A stretch of DNA of 64,000 bases from Ignavibacteria bacterium (GTDB lineage: Bacteria; Bacteroidota; Ignavibacteria; Tepidaquicellales; Tepidaquicellaceae). The position numbers and the translations under genes are program-made. How positions within the stretch are numbered: the stretch's first letter is position 1; every line of letters starts with the position of its first letter. Location of the stretch: positions 248,001 through 312,000 of the forward strand of contig JADJYU010000001.1 of assembly GCA_016719565.1 (NCBI GenBank), written 5' to 3'. The notes beneath the pieces are model-generated. The model made no database searches. It saw only the letters and a list, made by a program, of their open reading frames with translations, and had not been told where the DNA came from. Positions 45,405 through 53,578 of the stretch are shown here, piece by piece.

Positions 45405-45842
45405 AGAGAATATTTAATTCAATTAATATTTACTGAAACACTTGCCATTAACAGTTTGGAAAAATTGAGTTTCACTTTCCGAATGCTGAAGATCTTAACG
45501 TATCAATCGATCAGAAAAGAAGAAAACTAAACATAAAACAGAGAATGCAGAGTCTGTTAAAAAGAAACAGCTATACAATCCTAAGAAAGCGTGAAATCTA
45601 ATTTAAGAATGATGTATTTGATGCGAAGAGTCGGAGAAATTAAGCAGGGGACTGCAAATTCTGAATATAGCGACGAGGATATTTAATTAAGAGTTCTGAT
45701 ATCTGAATAAAGAAGCGGAGAAATGATACAATGAAAAGTGAAAATGAAATAAAGAGTTGTGAAAATGAAATAAAGAAAGGTGAATGGAAAAAGAAGAAGG
45801 GAGAATGCGAAATTAAGAGTGGTCTATGTGAAATTATTTTCA
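45405..45842. other. Gene-poor spacer with degenerate repeats and a possible decayed frame
   Basis: No complete gene. A 43-codon open segment (about 45470-45602, reading FHFPNAEDLNVSIDQKRRK) has a coding-like basic composition but no start and no recognised family. It may be a remnant. From about 45730 the sequence becomes purine-rich with GTGAAAATGAAATAAAGA-type units that grade into the regular 21-bp tandem array starting at 45843. Confidence 0.35.
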
Positions 45843-46346
45843 GGGAATGTTAAATTATACGAGGTGAATATAAAATTATGAGAAGTGAATGTCAAATTAA
45901 GAAGAGTGAATGTCAAATTATGAGAAGTGAATGTCAAATTATGAGGAATGAATGTCAAATTATGACGAGTGAATGTCAAATTATGTGAAGTGAATGTCAA
46001 ATTATGCGAGGTGAAAGTCAAATTATGAAGAGTGAATGTCAAATTATGTGAAGTGAATGTCAAATTATGAGGAGTGAATGTCAAATTATGTGAAGTGAAT
46101 GTCAAATTATGCGAGGTGAATGCCAATTTATGAAGAGTGAATGTCAAATTATGTGAAGTGAATGTTAAATTATGAGGAGTGAATGTCAAATTATGAGGAG
46201 TGAATGTCAAATTATGTGAAGTGAATGTCAAATTATGAGAAGTGAATGCCAAATTATGAGAAGTGAATGCCAAATTATGAGAGGTGAATGTCAAATTATG
46301 AGGAGTGAATGTCAAATTATGAGGAGTGAATGTCAAATTATTTTTC
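45843..46346. repeat. 21-bp tandem repeat array (minisatellite), 24 units
   Basis: Head-to-tail units of the form GTGAATGTCAAATTATGAGG plus A, with most variation in the last four bases (AGAA, AGGA, TGAA, CGAG, AAGA). Counting from 45843 gives 24 units, the first and last degenerate. The repeat length is a multiple of three, so the minus strand stays open for 174 codons as (HNLTFTS)n. There is no signal peptide, no start context and no sorting domain, so protein coding is doubtful. Units 6-10 and 11-15 repeat the same order of variants, showing a 105-bp internal duplication. There are no unique spacers, so it is not CRISPR. Confidence 0.9.
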
Positions 46347-46517
46347 AAAAAAGTGAAAAATTTAAAAAAGTTAAAAATATTTCACAAAAAAACGTAACAA
46401 AAATAAGAAGAAAGAAGATCAACAGAAATAAGATGCAAAAATTGAAATAATTTGTAATAAATAAATTTGTAGAAAAGTTTTATTTAAGTGGGTTTAAGAT
46501 CCGGAAATTTTATCTGA

Positions 46518-46556
46518 AACCCCGGCTGAAGATTATGAAAATTTTCACCCGGGGTT
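46518..46556 (-). terminator. Terminator of second tandem T9SS gene
   Basis: AACCCCGG (46518-46525) and CCGGGGTT (46549-46556) with extra TGAA/TTCA pairing, about 37 bp after the stop of the 890-residue T9SS gene. It is the twin of the hairpin at 42465-42503. The T-run in the minus direction is shorter here than in the twin. Confidence 0.65.
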
Positions 46557-46592
46557 ATTTAAAATTCAGCATTAAGTTTTTCTACCCTGAAT

Positions 46593-49265
46593 TTATTTCA
46601 GAAGGATCATTTTCTTTGTATCTGAAAATTTGTCTGTCTGCAGATTGCAAAAATAGACTCCGCTCGAGAGATCACTTCCGTTTAATTCAACTTTATAATA
46701 TCCGGCAAGTTTAAATTCATTCACAAGCATTCTCACTTCCCGGCCTGTGTTATCATATATTTTCAATACAATTTTTGAATCTTCCTGAATATCAAAATTA
46801 ATAAATGTTACCGGATTAAACGGATTTGGATAATTCTGCGATAGTCTGAATTTTTTGGGAACACCGATCTGTACGCTATTTATCAATTCAAAATACTCGA
46901 AGTTTCCGTTGAAATCGATCTGCTTCAGTCTGTATGCATATTTTCCTGTTGGCAAATTTCTGTCCGAGAAAGTATACTGCTGAACATTAGTAGTCGAACC
47001 GCTTCCGGAAACGTTGCCGACCTTTATCCATTCATCTGAAGAATTATTTTCGACATATGATCTTTCAATTTCAAATCCGGAATTATTTATTTGTGAACTA
47101 ACTATCCAGAATAAGTTTACATTATTCTCATTAACAGAATATGTGAAGGATTCGAGTTCAACCGGAAGGACGCTGTTAATCGGCGCAAATTCTAAAGCTA
47201 TCGAAGATCCGAAAAGTGGACCCGGAACAGTTACAGTATGATCTGATTCAGAGCGTCTGTATTGCAATGCAACAGTACCTGTTGAATTTTGAATTCCGAC
47301 TGTCATCGCATTAAGCATATTATTGTAATAATTATTAAGGAATGTAGAACCGCTGTTATCATAGTTATACTGAACCTTTATCTTTCCGTTTTCAGTGGAG
47401 CAATCATCGTCTATTTCCAAAATAACCTGATAAGTAACATAGTCATTGGCATTAATTATAGCATTATAAAGGGGAGCTCTGTCATAAGTTATTATGAATT
47501 TATCTTCGGTGATTTTATACTTCAGGTTTCTTCCGGTAATTTCCGGATCCTGAAAATTCACCCAATACCAGAGCGGGAAGATCGCCGGATGTGGAGCATT
47601 TACAGATGGAACAGGATCCGGGAACGGAACATTCATTCTCGAAAGCGATGCATTTCCAAATCCTATGATCCCGTTGTTTGCAATGATTATTGTATCATAG
47701 CAGGTATCGAAGAATCTGAATTTTTTTCCCGTAGGAAGTACATCCGGTAATCTGAAGCTCCCGCAAAAATAGAAATTATTATATTCAGTATATGGAACGA
47801 CAGTCTGTGCATTGCTTATAAGACTAACGCTTCCCGTCGTATCTTCCCAATTGAATACCGGCTGATCGGGTATGCAGTTTGCATCTGATGAAGAATTTAA
47901 GAAATAATATCCGCTGATATCTGAATAACCATAATTTGGATTGACAACTGAAAAAGATGTTTCTGCTGTATCATTATCATAAGCGGTATCTGAGGTCAAA
48001 CTTGTCCAAGACTTGACGAAATAGTTCTCATAGTTATAAGTTTGTAAATCGAAATTTGGTGTGTAAGGATCAAAGTCAATTGTATGCGTTTGTCCGGCGC
48101 TTATAGTATCCTGTTTTGTGTCCTGATAAATTATACTGTTACCTTGTTTAATTTCTAAATGCACATTAAAGAAATTATTCTGGTTTTTAGGTCCAAAGTT
48201 CTTAACTGTTACTTCAGGAATTATGGATTCATTATTTGAGCATTTTACATAATGATTAGAATTTAAAACAGGATTATCAATAGATAATAACCCAATGTCA
48301 TTCGAGTCATTTGTATTTACAGTACTTATAATTCCTCCGCCTGTTACCCACCCGTTAACACTGTCAATAAAAAAAACTGAATTCAATATCCCCATGTAGT
48401 TTGAAAAAGGCGGTTTATCCAAAATTAATGTTGACCAGTTTTCTCCACCGTCTACCGTATTCAAAATTATACTTGGGATTTCTACCCCGACAATCCAACC
48501 GGTATTGCTGTTTATAAATTGAATGGATAACGAAGTCATGTAAGGTGCGTCAAAAATTTTTCTCCACGAATTTCCTCCGTTTGTAGATTTTATTATATCT
48601 CCTGTTACACCAATTGCCCATCCGGTATTAATGTCAATAAAATCAATATCTCGGATTCTATAGCGAATTGTATCGGCGTTTGACGTATAACTCCAGCTGG
48701 ACCCTCCGTCAGTAGTTTTGCGAATTATTGCATTATCGTCAAATCCCCCTACCCAACCTGTATTTTGATCTATAAAAAATCCTGTTTCAATTTCCATATG
48801 TTGTAATCCGTTATATTTAGAAACCCAGTTGGTTCCGCCATTAGTAGTTTTAATAACATCCATTTCGCCTATCGCCCAACCGTTATTAGTATCTTTAAAA
48901 TGTATGTTAAATATAAAATGAGTGTTACCACTTGATTGCCTTATCCAGTTAATGCCTCCATTTGTGGTTTTAAGTATTAAACTCGTAGTATCATTCCCGC
49001 CTACCCATCCGGTATTCATGTCAAGAAATTGAACTGATCTCAAATTTTTATTTAATTCTTGCAGTATGCTCCAGTTCTTTCCGGAATTTGTAGTTTTTAG
49101 AATAGTACCATTTTGACATACTGCCCATCCGGTACTGATGTTAATGAAGTGAACTGAAGTTGTAGAATGGTTGTAATTACCGTATTGTAGATACCATTCA
49201 TTTTGAGAAAATGCCGCAACGTTCATAAACAAGATCATTATTACTAAAGAAAAAAAGTTTTTCAA
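46593..49265 (-). CDS. T9SS-sorted secreted repeat protein (tandem paralogue 2)
   Basis: 890 residues, TTG start in the same context as the paralogue at 42540, with signal peptide FFSLVIMILFMNVAAFSQ. Same architecture: Ycf48/BNR-like repeats (GWAVCQNGTILKTTNSGKNW, GWIVGVEIPSIILNTVDGGE), the TVKNFGPKNQNNFFNVHLEI Ig-like domain, LPVELESFTYSVNENNVNLFW, and the sorting domain LSQNYPNPFNPVTFINFDIQ ending in KKMILLK. The two copies are closest in the middle Ig-like region and the C-terminus; the propeller loops differ most, which suggests the propeller carries the binding specificity. Recently duplicated with flanking DNA. Confidence 0.85.
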   Translation of the reverse strand: MKNFFSLVIMILFMNVAAFSQNEWYLQYGNYNHSTTSVHFINISTGWAVCQNGTILKTTNSGKNWSILQELNKNLRSVQFLDMNTGWVGGNDTTSLILKTTNGGINWIRQSSGNTHFIFNIHFKDTNNGWAIGEMDVIKTTNGGTNWVSKYNGLQHMEIETGFFIDQNTGWVGGFDDNAIIRKTTDGGSSWSYTSNADTIRYRIRDIDFIDINTGWAIGVTGDIIKSTNGGNSWRKIFDAPYMTSLSIQFINSNTGWIVGVEIPSIILNTVDGGENWSTLILDKPPFSNYMGILNSVFFIDSVNGWVTGGGIISTVNTNDSNDIGLLSIDNPVLNSNHYVKCSNNESIIPEVTVKNFGPKNQNNFFNVHLEIKQGNSIIYQDTKQDTISAGQTHTIDFDPYTPNFDLQTYNYENYFVKSWTSLTSDTAYDNDTAETSFSVVNPNYGYSDISGYYFLNSSSDANCIPDQPVFNWEDTTGSVSLISNAQTVVPYTEYNNFYFCGSFRLPDVLPTGKKFRFFDTCYDTIIIANNGIIGFGNASLSRMNVPFPDPVPSVNAPHPAIFPLWYWVNFQDPEITGRNLKYKITEDKFIITYDRAPLYNAIINANDYVTYQVILEIDDDCSTENGKIKVQYNYDNSGSTFLNNYYNNMLNAMTVGIQNSTGTVALQYRRSESDHTVTVPGPLFGSSIALEFAPINSVLPVELESFTYSVNENNVNLFWIVSSQINNSGFEIERSYVENNSSDEWIKVGNVSGSGSTTNVQQYTFSDRNLPTGKYAYRLKQIDFNGNFEYFELINSVQIGVPKKFRLSQNYPNPFNPVTFINFDIQEDSKIVLKIYDNTGREVRMLVNEFKLAGYYKVELNGSDLSSGVYFCNLQTDKFSDTKKMILLK

Positions 49266-49465
49266 TTTGATATCCTCTTATTTAAAATTTTAAATTCAGA
49301 GATTCAGATGGGTCGGAATATAGACCGCAATTGCGGAAATTGAGGAAAAGTTAATTAACAAATCTACACATGTTTAACACACCAATAAATCCCTGCATAA
49401 ATACTTATAATCGAACTTAACAATCTAATAAATGTATGGTAAATGTCATATGATTTGAATCATAT
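49266..49465. repeat. Duplicated upstream region, copy 2, with a perfect palindrome
   Basis: Matches 45207-45404 nearly throughout. It contains the perfect 12-bp palindrome CCGCAATTGCGG (49325-49336) about 60 bp upstream of the start codon, and the inverted repeat ATATGAT-TTGA-ATCATAT further upstream. Either could be an operator. The remaining DNA to 49616 is AT-rich, carries no gene, and must hold the promoter of the divergent peptidase gene. Confidence 0.65.
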
Positions 49466-49616
49466 AAATAAATTTTAATTCATGTTTAATGAAACACATT
49501 ACATTATTTTGGTAAAGTTGATTTTCTCACGATAAAATCATGATTTTAAGTGTGGAAAAAATTTGTGATAATGGTTATGTTTAAAAAACTAAAATTCAAT
49601 TTACCTTTAATATAAA

Positions 49617-51680
49617 ATGAGACATAATTTTATTTCTTTCATAACTGCTATTTGCGTTATTTTAATTTTTAATTCCGGGGTTACCGCGCAGTCATCATCT
49701 TCAGATGATCTTAAATCCGGATTAAATCCTGAAAACTTTGACCATTCTATCGACCCGAATTCCGACTTCTTTGATTTTGCATGTAATAAATGGTTTGAAA
49801 AAAATCCTATCCCTGCACAGAACAGCAGATGGGGTACCTGGGATGTATTGATTGAACAAAACTACGAAGTCCTGAAAAAAATACTTGAAGACGCTTCAAG
49901 AAATACTTCCGCTGCTCCGGGCAGTATTGAGCAAAAGCTCGGAGACCTTTATTTTACTGCGATGGATACCGTTAAAATTGAAAAGTCAGGCATAGAACCT
50001 TTGAAGAAATATTTTGAAATGATAGACGGCATCAGCACTCAGGAAGAGTTTCAAAAAGTATTTGCGTATTTAAAATCAGCCGGTTCGGGCGGACTCTTTT
50101 CAGTGTGGGCAGGTCAGGATGACAAGAACAGCCGTAATGTAATTCTTCAGTTTTATCAGGGCGGTCTCGGACTTTCCGGAAAAGAATATTATACTAAAAA
50201 TGACGAGAACTCCGTGAAAGTCCGTGAGAAGTATATGGAGTTCATGAGAAAAATTTTCGCTTTACTTGGAAATGATAACATTACCGCCGGTGGAATTGCG
50301 CAAAGAATAATGGACATTGAGAAAAGGTTAGCTGACGCTTCGATGACAAGACTTGAAACGAGACAGGCGGAAGCGACCTATCATCCGATGAATTTTCAGG
50401 AAGTCAAAGATCTTATGCCGGATTATAACTTTGACATCCTGTTTAATGAGATTGGAATTTCAGATGAAAGAAGATTCGGAAAAGGAATAAACGTCGGGCA
50501 GCCGGAGTTTTTTAAGGAACTTAACCGTATGCTTGCTGATGTAAAACTCGAAGACTGGAAAAATTATCTTAAGTGGAATCTGATAAGAAACAACGCTGAT
50601 AAATTAAGTCCTGATTTTGAGAACGCTTCATTTGAATTTTATGGTAAGACATTAAGAGGAAGTGAAGAGCAAAGACCGAGATGGAAAAAAAGTTTAAGCT
50701 TTGTTGAGTCAGCATTGGGTGAACCTCTCGGACAAAAGTTTGTCGAACTGAAATTCAAACCCGAAACAAAATCCAAAGCTTTGCAGATGGTAAATAATAT
50801 AAAGGAATCATTTAAAGACAGGATAAATCAGAATGACTGGATGAGCGAAGCAACCAAAAAAGAAGCGCTGAAAAAACTGAGCACATTCAACGTAAAGATA
50901 GGTTATACTGATGAATGGAAAGATTATTCAGGTCTTGAAATAGATAGAAATTCCTTTTTTGATAATATGATCAGAGCATCTAAATTCAGAATGAAGCAAA
51001 ACATGGAAAAGATCGGAAAGCCGGTAAATAAGAATGACTGGTACATGTATCCGCAGACTGTGAATGCATATTACAGTTCTTCCAATAATGAGATAGTTTT
51101 TCCAGCCGGAATACTTCAGCCGCCTTTTTATGATCCCGCAGCTGATGATGCGGTAAATTACGGCGGGATCGGCATGGTGATCGGTCACGAGATCTCACAC
51201 GGGTTTGATGATCAGGGAAGAAAATATGACTCTGAAGGAAATATGAAAGACTGGTGGACTGAAGAAGATGCAGCTAATTTTAAAGTCAGGGCTGATATGC
51301 TCGCAAAGCAATACAGCGGTTATAATGCAGTGGATTCATATTATGTGGACGGCAATCTGACGTTAGGGGAAAATATTGCTGATCTCGGCGGAATTATTAC
51401 TGCTTATCACGCTTACATGAAATCAATAGATTATAACGATGAAATATTAATCGACGGCTATACTCCCTCACAAAGATTCTTCCTCGGTTTTGCTCAGATG
51501 TGGATGATAAATTACAGACCGGAGCTGATGACAATGCTTGTGAAAACAGATTCGCATTCGCCCCCTAAATTCAGAGTTAACGGAACAATAACTAATGTAG
51601 AAGAATTTGTAAAAGCTTTCGGCGGAAAAGAAGGTGACCCAATGGTAAATCCAAAAGATAAAAAAATTGTGATCTGGTAA
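49617..51680 (+). CDS. pepO: M13-family zinc metalloendopeptidase (neprilysin/PepO type)
   Basis: 687 residues with a signal peptide (ISFITAICVILIFNSGVTAQ). The N-terminal M13 domain opens with NFDHSIDPNSDFFDFACNKW. The catalytic C-terminal domain has NEIVFPAGILQPPFYD, VIGHEISHGFDDQGRKYD (HExxH at about residue 523) and GENIADLGGI (third zinc ligand Glu, about residue 584), and ends DPMVNPKDKKIVIW, the family-typical terminal Trp. It cleaves peptides in the periplasm or outside the cell. Single gene followed by a strong hairpin terminator. Confidence 0.95.
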   Translation: MRHNFISFITAICVILIFNSGVTAQSSSSDDLKSGLNPENFDHSIDPNSDFFDFACNKWFEKNPIPAQNSRWGTWDVLIEQNYEVLKKILEDASRNTSAAPGSIEQKLGDLYFTAMDTVKIEKSGIEPLKKYFEMIDGISTQEEFQKVFAYLKSAGSGGLFSVWAGQDDKNSRNVILQFYQGGLGLSGKEYYTKNDENSVKVREKYMEFMRKIFALLGNDNITAGGIAQRIMDIEKRLADASMTRLETRQAEATYHPMNFQEVKDLMPDYNFDILFNEIGISDERRFGKGINVGQPEFFKELNRMLADVKLEDWKNYLKWNLIRNNADKLSPDFENASFEFYGKTLRGSEEQRPRWKKSLSFVESALGEPLGQKFVELKFKPETKSKALQMVNNIKESFKDRINQNDWMSEATKKEALKKLSTFNVKIGYTDEWKDYSGLEIDRNSFFDNMIRASKFRMKQNMEKIGKPVNKNDWYMYPQTVNAYYSSSNNEIVFPAGILQPPFYDPAADDAVNYGGIGMVIGHEISHGFDDQGRKYDSEGNMKDWWTEEDAANFKVRADMLAKQYSGYNAVDSYYVDGNLTLGENIADLGGIITAYHAYMKSIDYNDEILIDGYTPSQRFFLGFAQMWMINYRPELMTMLVKTDSHSPPKFRVNGTITNVEEFVKAFGGKEGDPMVNPKDKKIVIW

Positions 51681-51702
51681 GCTTGATGTATAAATCTTCA
51701 GG

Positions 51703-51735
51703 GGTAAGATAATTAAGATTATCTTACCTCTTTTT
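51703..51735 (+). terminator. Strong intrinsic terminator between convergent genes
   Basis: GGTAAGATAAT (51703-51713) and ATTATCTTACC (51718-51728) form a perfect 11-bp stem with a 4-nt loop TAAG, followed by TCTTTTTAT. It ends the M13 peptidase transcript and may also serve the convergent thioredoxin-like gene, whose stop is at 51741. Confidence 0.85.
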
Positions 51736-51740
51736 ATAAA

Positions 51741-52352
51741 TTAATCAGCAGAAATCGTTTTCAGAAAATCAGCAAGCTCTTTCTGGAAAGTTCTGGTTCT
51801 GTCTTTTGCATACCATAGCTGGATATTTTTCACAGCTTCTTCATGTGAATAATCAGGCTGCAGTTTTGCCTCGCGCATGATCTGCTGCGCCGGATCAGGT
51901 CTCGGTCCCCATGTACCGATTACATCCAATGTGTCTTTTCTTATCAGTAAAAACACCGGAATTGATCTCGATCCGTTTGTAAGAAACTGATCCATGATTT
52001 CGGGATTGTCGTCTCTTAAAATAATTTTCACTTCTATCTTAGGATTATAATCGCTTATTGTTTTCAAAGGCGGAATGTTTTGCGCAACATCGCCGCACCA
52101 TGCTTCCGCAATGACTAATATGACAAACTGACTTTGAATTTTATCAAGCTCTTTCTTTAATTCATCGTTTAATACAGTTGTCTTTTCAATTCTCTTAACT
52201 CTTTCGGTATTTAATTTTGTGAAATAAATATTTTTTTCAGATTGAATATTGCCTGTAGTTTTGTTTGATTTATTCAGATAGTTTATGAGTTCTTTAAATT
52301 CATCATAAGTAAAAGCATTATCTAAAATTTCCTTAGTTATAATATTCTTCAT
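51741..52352 (-). CDS. Thioredoxin-fold family protein
   Basis: About 203 residues from the ATG at 52350-52352 (KNIITKEILDNAFTYDEFKE). An in-frame ATG 27 bases earlier is possible but less well placed. The fold shows in FVILVIAEAWCGDVAQNIPPL, which has WCGDVAQN in place of WCxxC, so only one Cys of the redox pair is present, then IRDDNPEIMDQFLTNGSRSI with the cis-Pro region SIPVFLLI. This matches the thioredoxin-like family common in Bacteroidota and Firmicutes (WCGDxxxx). A redox role is uncertain because the second Cys is missing. No signal peptide. Confidence 0.75.
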   Translation of the reverse strand: MKNIITKEILDNAFTYDEFKELINYLNKSNKTTGNIQSEKNIYFTKLNTERVKRIEKTTVLNDELKKELDKIQSQFVILVIAEAWCGDVAQNIPPLKTISDYNPKIEVKIILRDDNPEIMDQFLTNGSRSIPVFLLIRKDTLDVIGTWGPRPDPAQQIMREAKLQPDYSHEEAVKNIQLWYAKDRTRTFQKELADFLKTISAD

Positions 52353-52423
52353 AATTTTTTTGCATTTGATTGTATACAATTTAAGACATAACTTTCTTAT
52401 AAGTAATTCAATAATAATAAAAA

Positions 52424-52451
52424 AATCCGGTCAGCGTGAACTTTCCGGATT
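52424..52451 (-). terminator. Terminator downstream of queA
   Basis: AATCCGG (52424-52430) and CCGGATT (52445-52451) form a 7-bp stem with a 14-nt loop. In the minus direction it is followed by T-rich DNA, as for a terminator of the eno-queA run, whose last stop is at 52518. Confidence 0.65.
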
Positions 52452-52517
52452 AATTTTATAATAAAGCGGTATTAATTTAAATCAGATGCTGTTTTTAGTT
52501 AACATCTTAATATAATA

Positions 52518-53555
52518 TTATATAATAAGCATTGCATCACCGTAACTGTAAAATCTGTATTTCTCCTTGATAGCTTTTTTATAAGCCTTCATAATGAGAT
52601 CTCTTTCTGCGACAGAGCAGGTCAGCATAAGCAAAGTACTCTGCGGCAGATGAAAATTGGTTACAAATTTATCTATGACTCTTACGGTCTGCGGAGGATG
52701 TATGAATTTGTCGGTCCAGCCTTTTCCGTATCTTACGTGTTTGCTGGTGATTACATTGCTTTCAAGGACTCTTGCTACTGACGTTCCGACTGCAATGACT
52801 TTCTTTCCTTTTTTCTGTATCGCAGCATTGATAATATCTGCTGATTCTTTTGTAAGCTCGTAATATTCCGAATCCATTCTGTGCTTCGATAGATCTTCCA
52901 CTTCCACCAGTCTGAAAGTGCCGAGTCCGATGTGAAGAGTGATATATGCGATCTTTATTCCCTTGGCTTCGATTTTTTTCAAAAGATCTTTTGTAAAATG
53001 CATACCTGCTGTCGGTGCAGCTACTGAACCTGTATTTTTTGCATACACTGTCTGATAATCATCCTTATCTTTTTCCGTGGATTCTCTTTTAATATACGGC
53101 GGAAGCGGCGTCCTGCCGAGTTTCTCTATGTATTTGGAAAAATCACCGGGATAATTAAATCTAACAATACGTCCTCTTGAAGTTGTATTGTCAATCACTT
53201 CACAGTAAAGGTTTTTAGTGAAAAATATTCTGTTCCCTATTCTGACTTTTCTCGCCGGATCCACCACCACATCCCAGATGTTTTCATCCTGTGATAATTG
53301 TCTCAGTAGAAACACTTCTATCTTCGCCCGTGTCTTTTCCTTGGTTCCGTAAAGTCTTGCGTTAAAAACCTTTGAGTCGTTAAGGACAAGCACATCGCCC
53401 TCATTCATGTAGTCAATTATGTCTTTGAATTTTTTTGTTTCAAGCTCCCCTGTTTCTTTATTGACTATCATAAGCTTACAGGTATCCCGCGGAGATTTAG
53501 GATTTTTTGCAATGAGATTTTTCGGTATTGCGTATTTAAATTGTGAGAGTTTCAT
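52518..53555 (-). CDS. queA: S-adenosylmethionine:tRNA ribosyltransferase-isomerase
   Basis: 345 residues. QueA adds the epoxycyclopentanediol moiety from SAM to 7-aminomethyl-7-deazaguanine in tRNA during queuosine synthesis. Diagnostic parts: the N-terminal YAIPKNLIAKNPKSPRDTCK, then DVLVLNDSKVFNARLYGTKE, PLPPYIKRESTEKDKDDYQT, GSVAAPTAGMHFTKDLLKKI, ITLHIGLGTFRLVEVEDLSK and FHLPQSTLLMLTCSVAER near the end. Typical length. It is 23 bp after eno on the same strand. No other queuosine gene is in the window. Confidence 0.97.
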   Translation of the reverse strand: MKLSQFKYAIPKNLIAKNPKSPRDTCKLMIVNKETGELETKKFKDIIDYMNEGDVLVLNDSKVFNARLYGTKEKTRAKIEVFLLRQLSQDENIWDVVVDPARKVRIGNRIFFTKNLYCEVIDNTTSRGRIVRFNYPGDFSKYIEKLGRTPLPPYIKRESTEKDKDDYQTVYAKNTGSVAAPTAGMHFTKDLLKKIEAKGIKIAYITLHIGLGTFRLVEVEDLSKHRMDSEYYELTKESADIINAAIQKKGKKVIAVGTSVARVLESNVITSKHVRYGKGWTDKFIHPPQTVRVIDKFVTNFHLPQSTLLMLTCSVAERDLIMKAYKKAIKEKYRFYSYGDAMLII

Positions 53556-53578
53556 TTATATATATTGTTCTGAATTAA

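Noticed and set aside
45843..46346. CRISPR array
   Set aside because: Units are contiguous with no unique spacers, and no cas genes are near.
45824..46348. 174-codon open frame of heptapeptide repeats (HNLTFTS) on the minus strand
   Set aside because: It is explained by the 21-bp tandem repeat, whose length keeps a frame open. No signal peptide, no credible start context and no sorting domain.
42540..49265. Tandem T9SS genes as photosystem assembly factors
   Set aside because: The Ycf48-like repeats are a general propeller motif; the signal peptide and sorting domain show secretion, and no photosynthesis gene is present.
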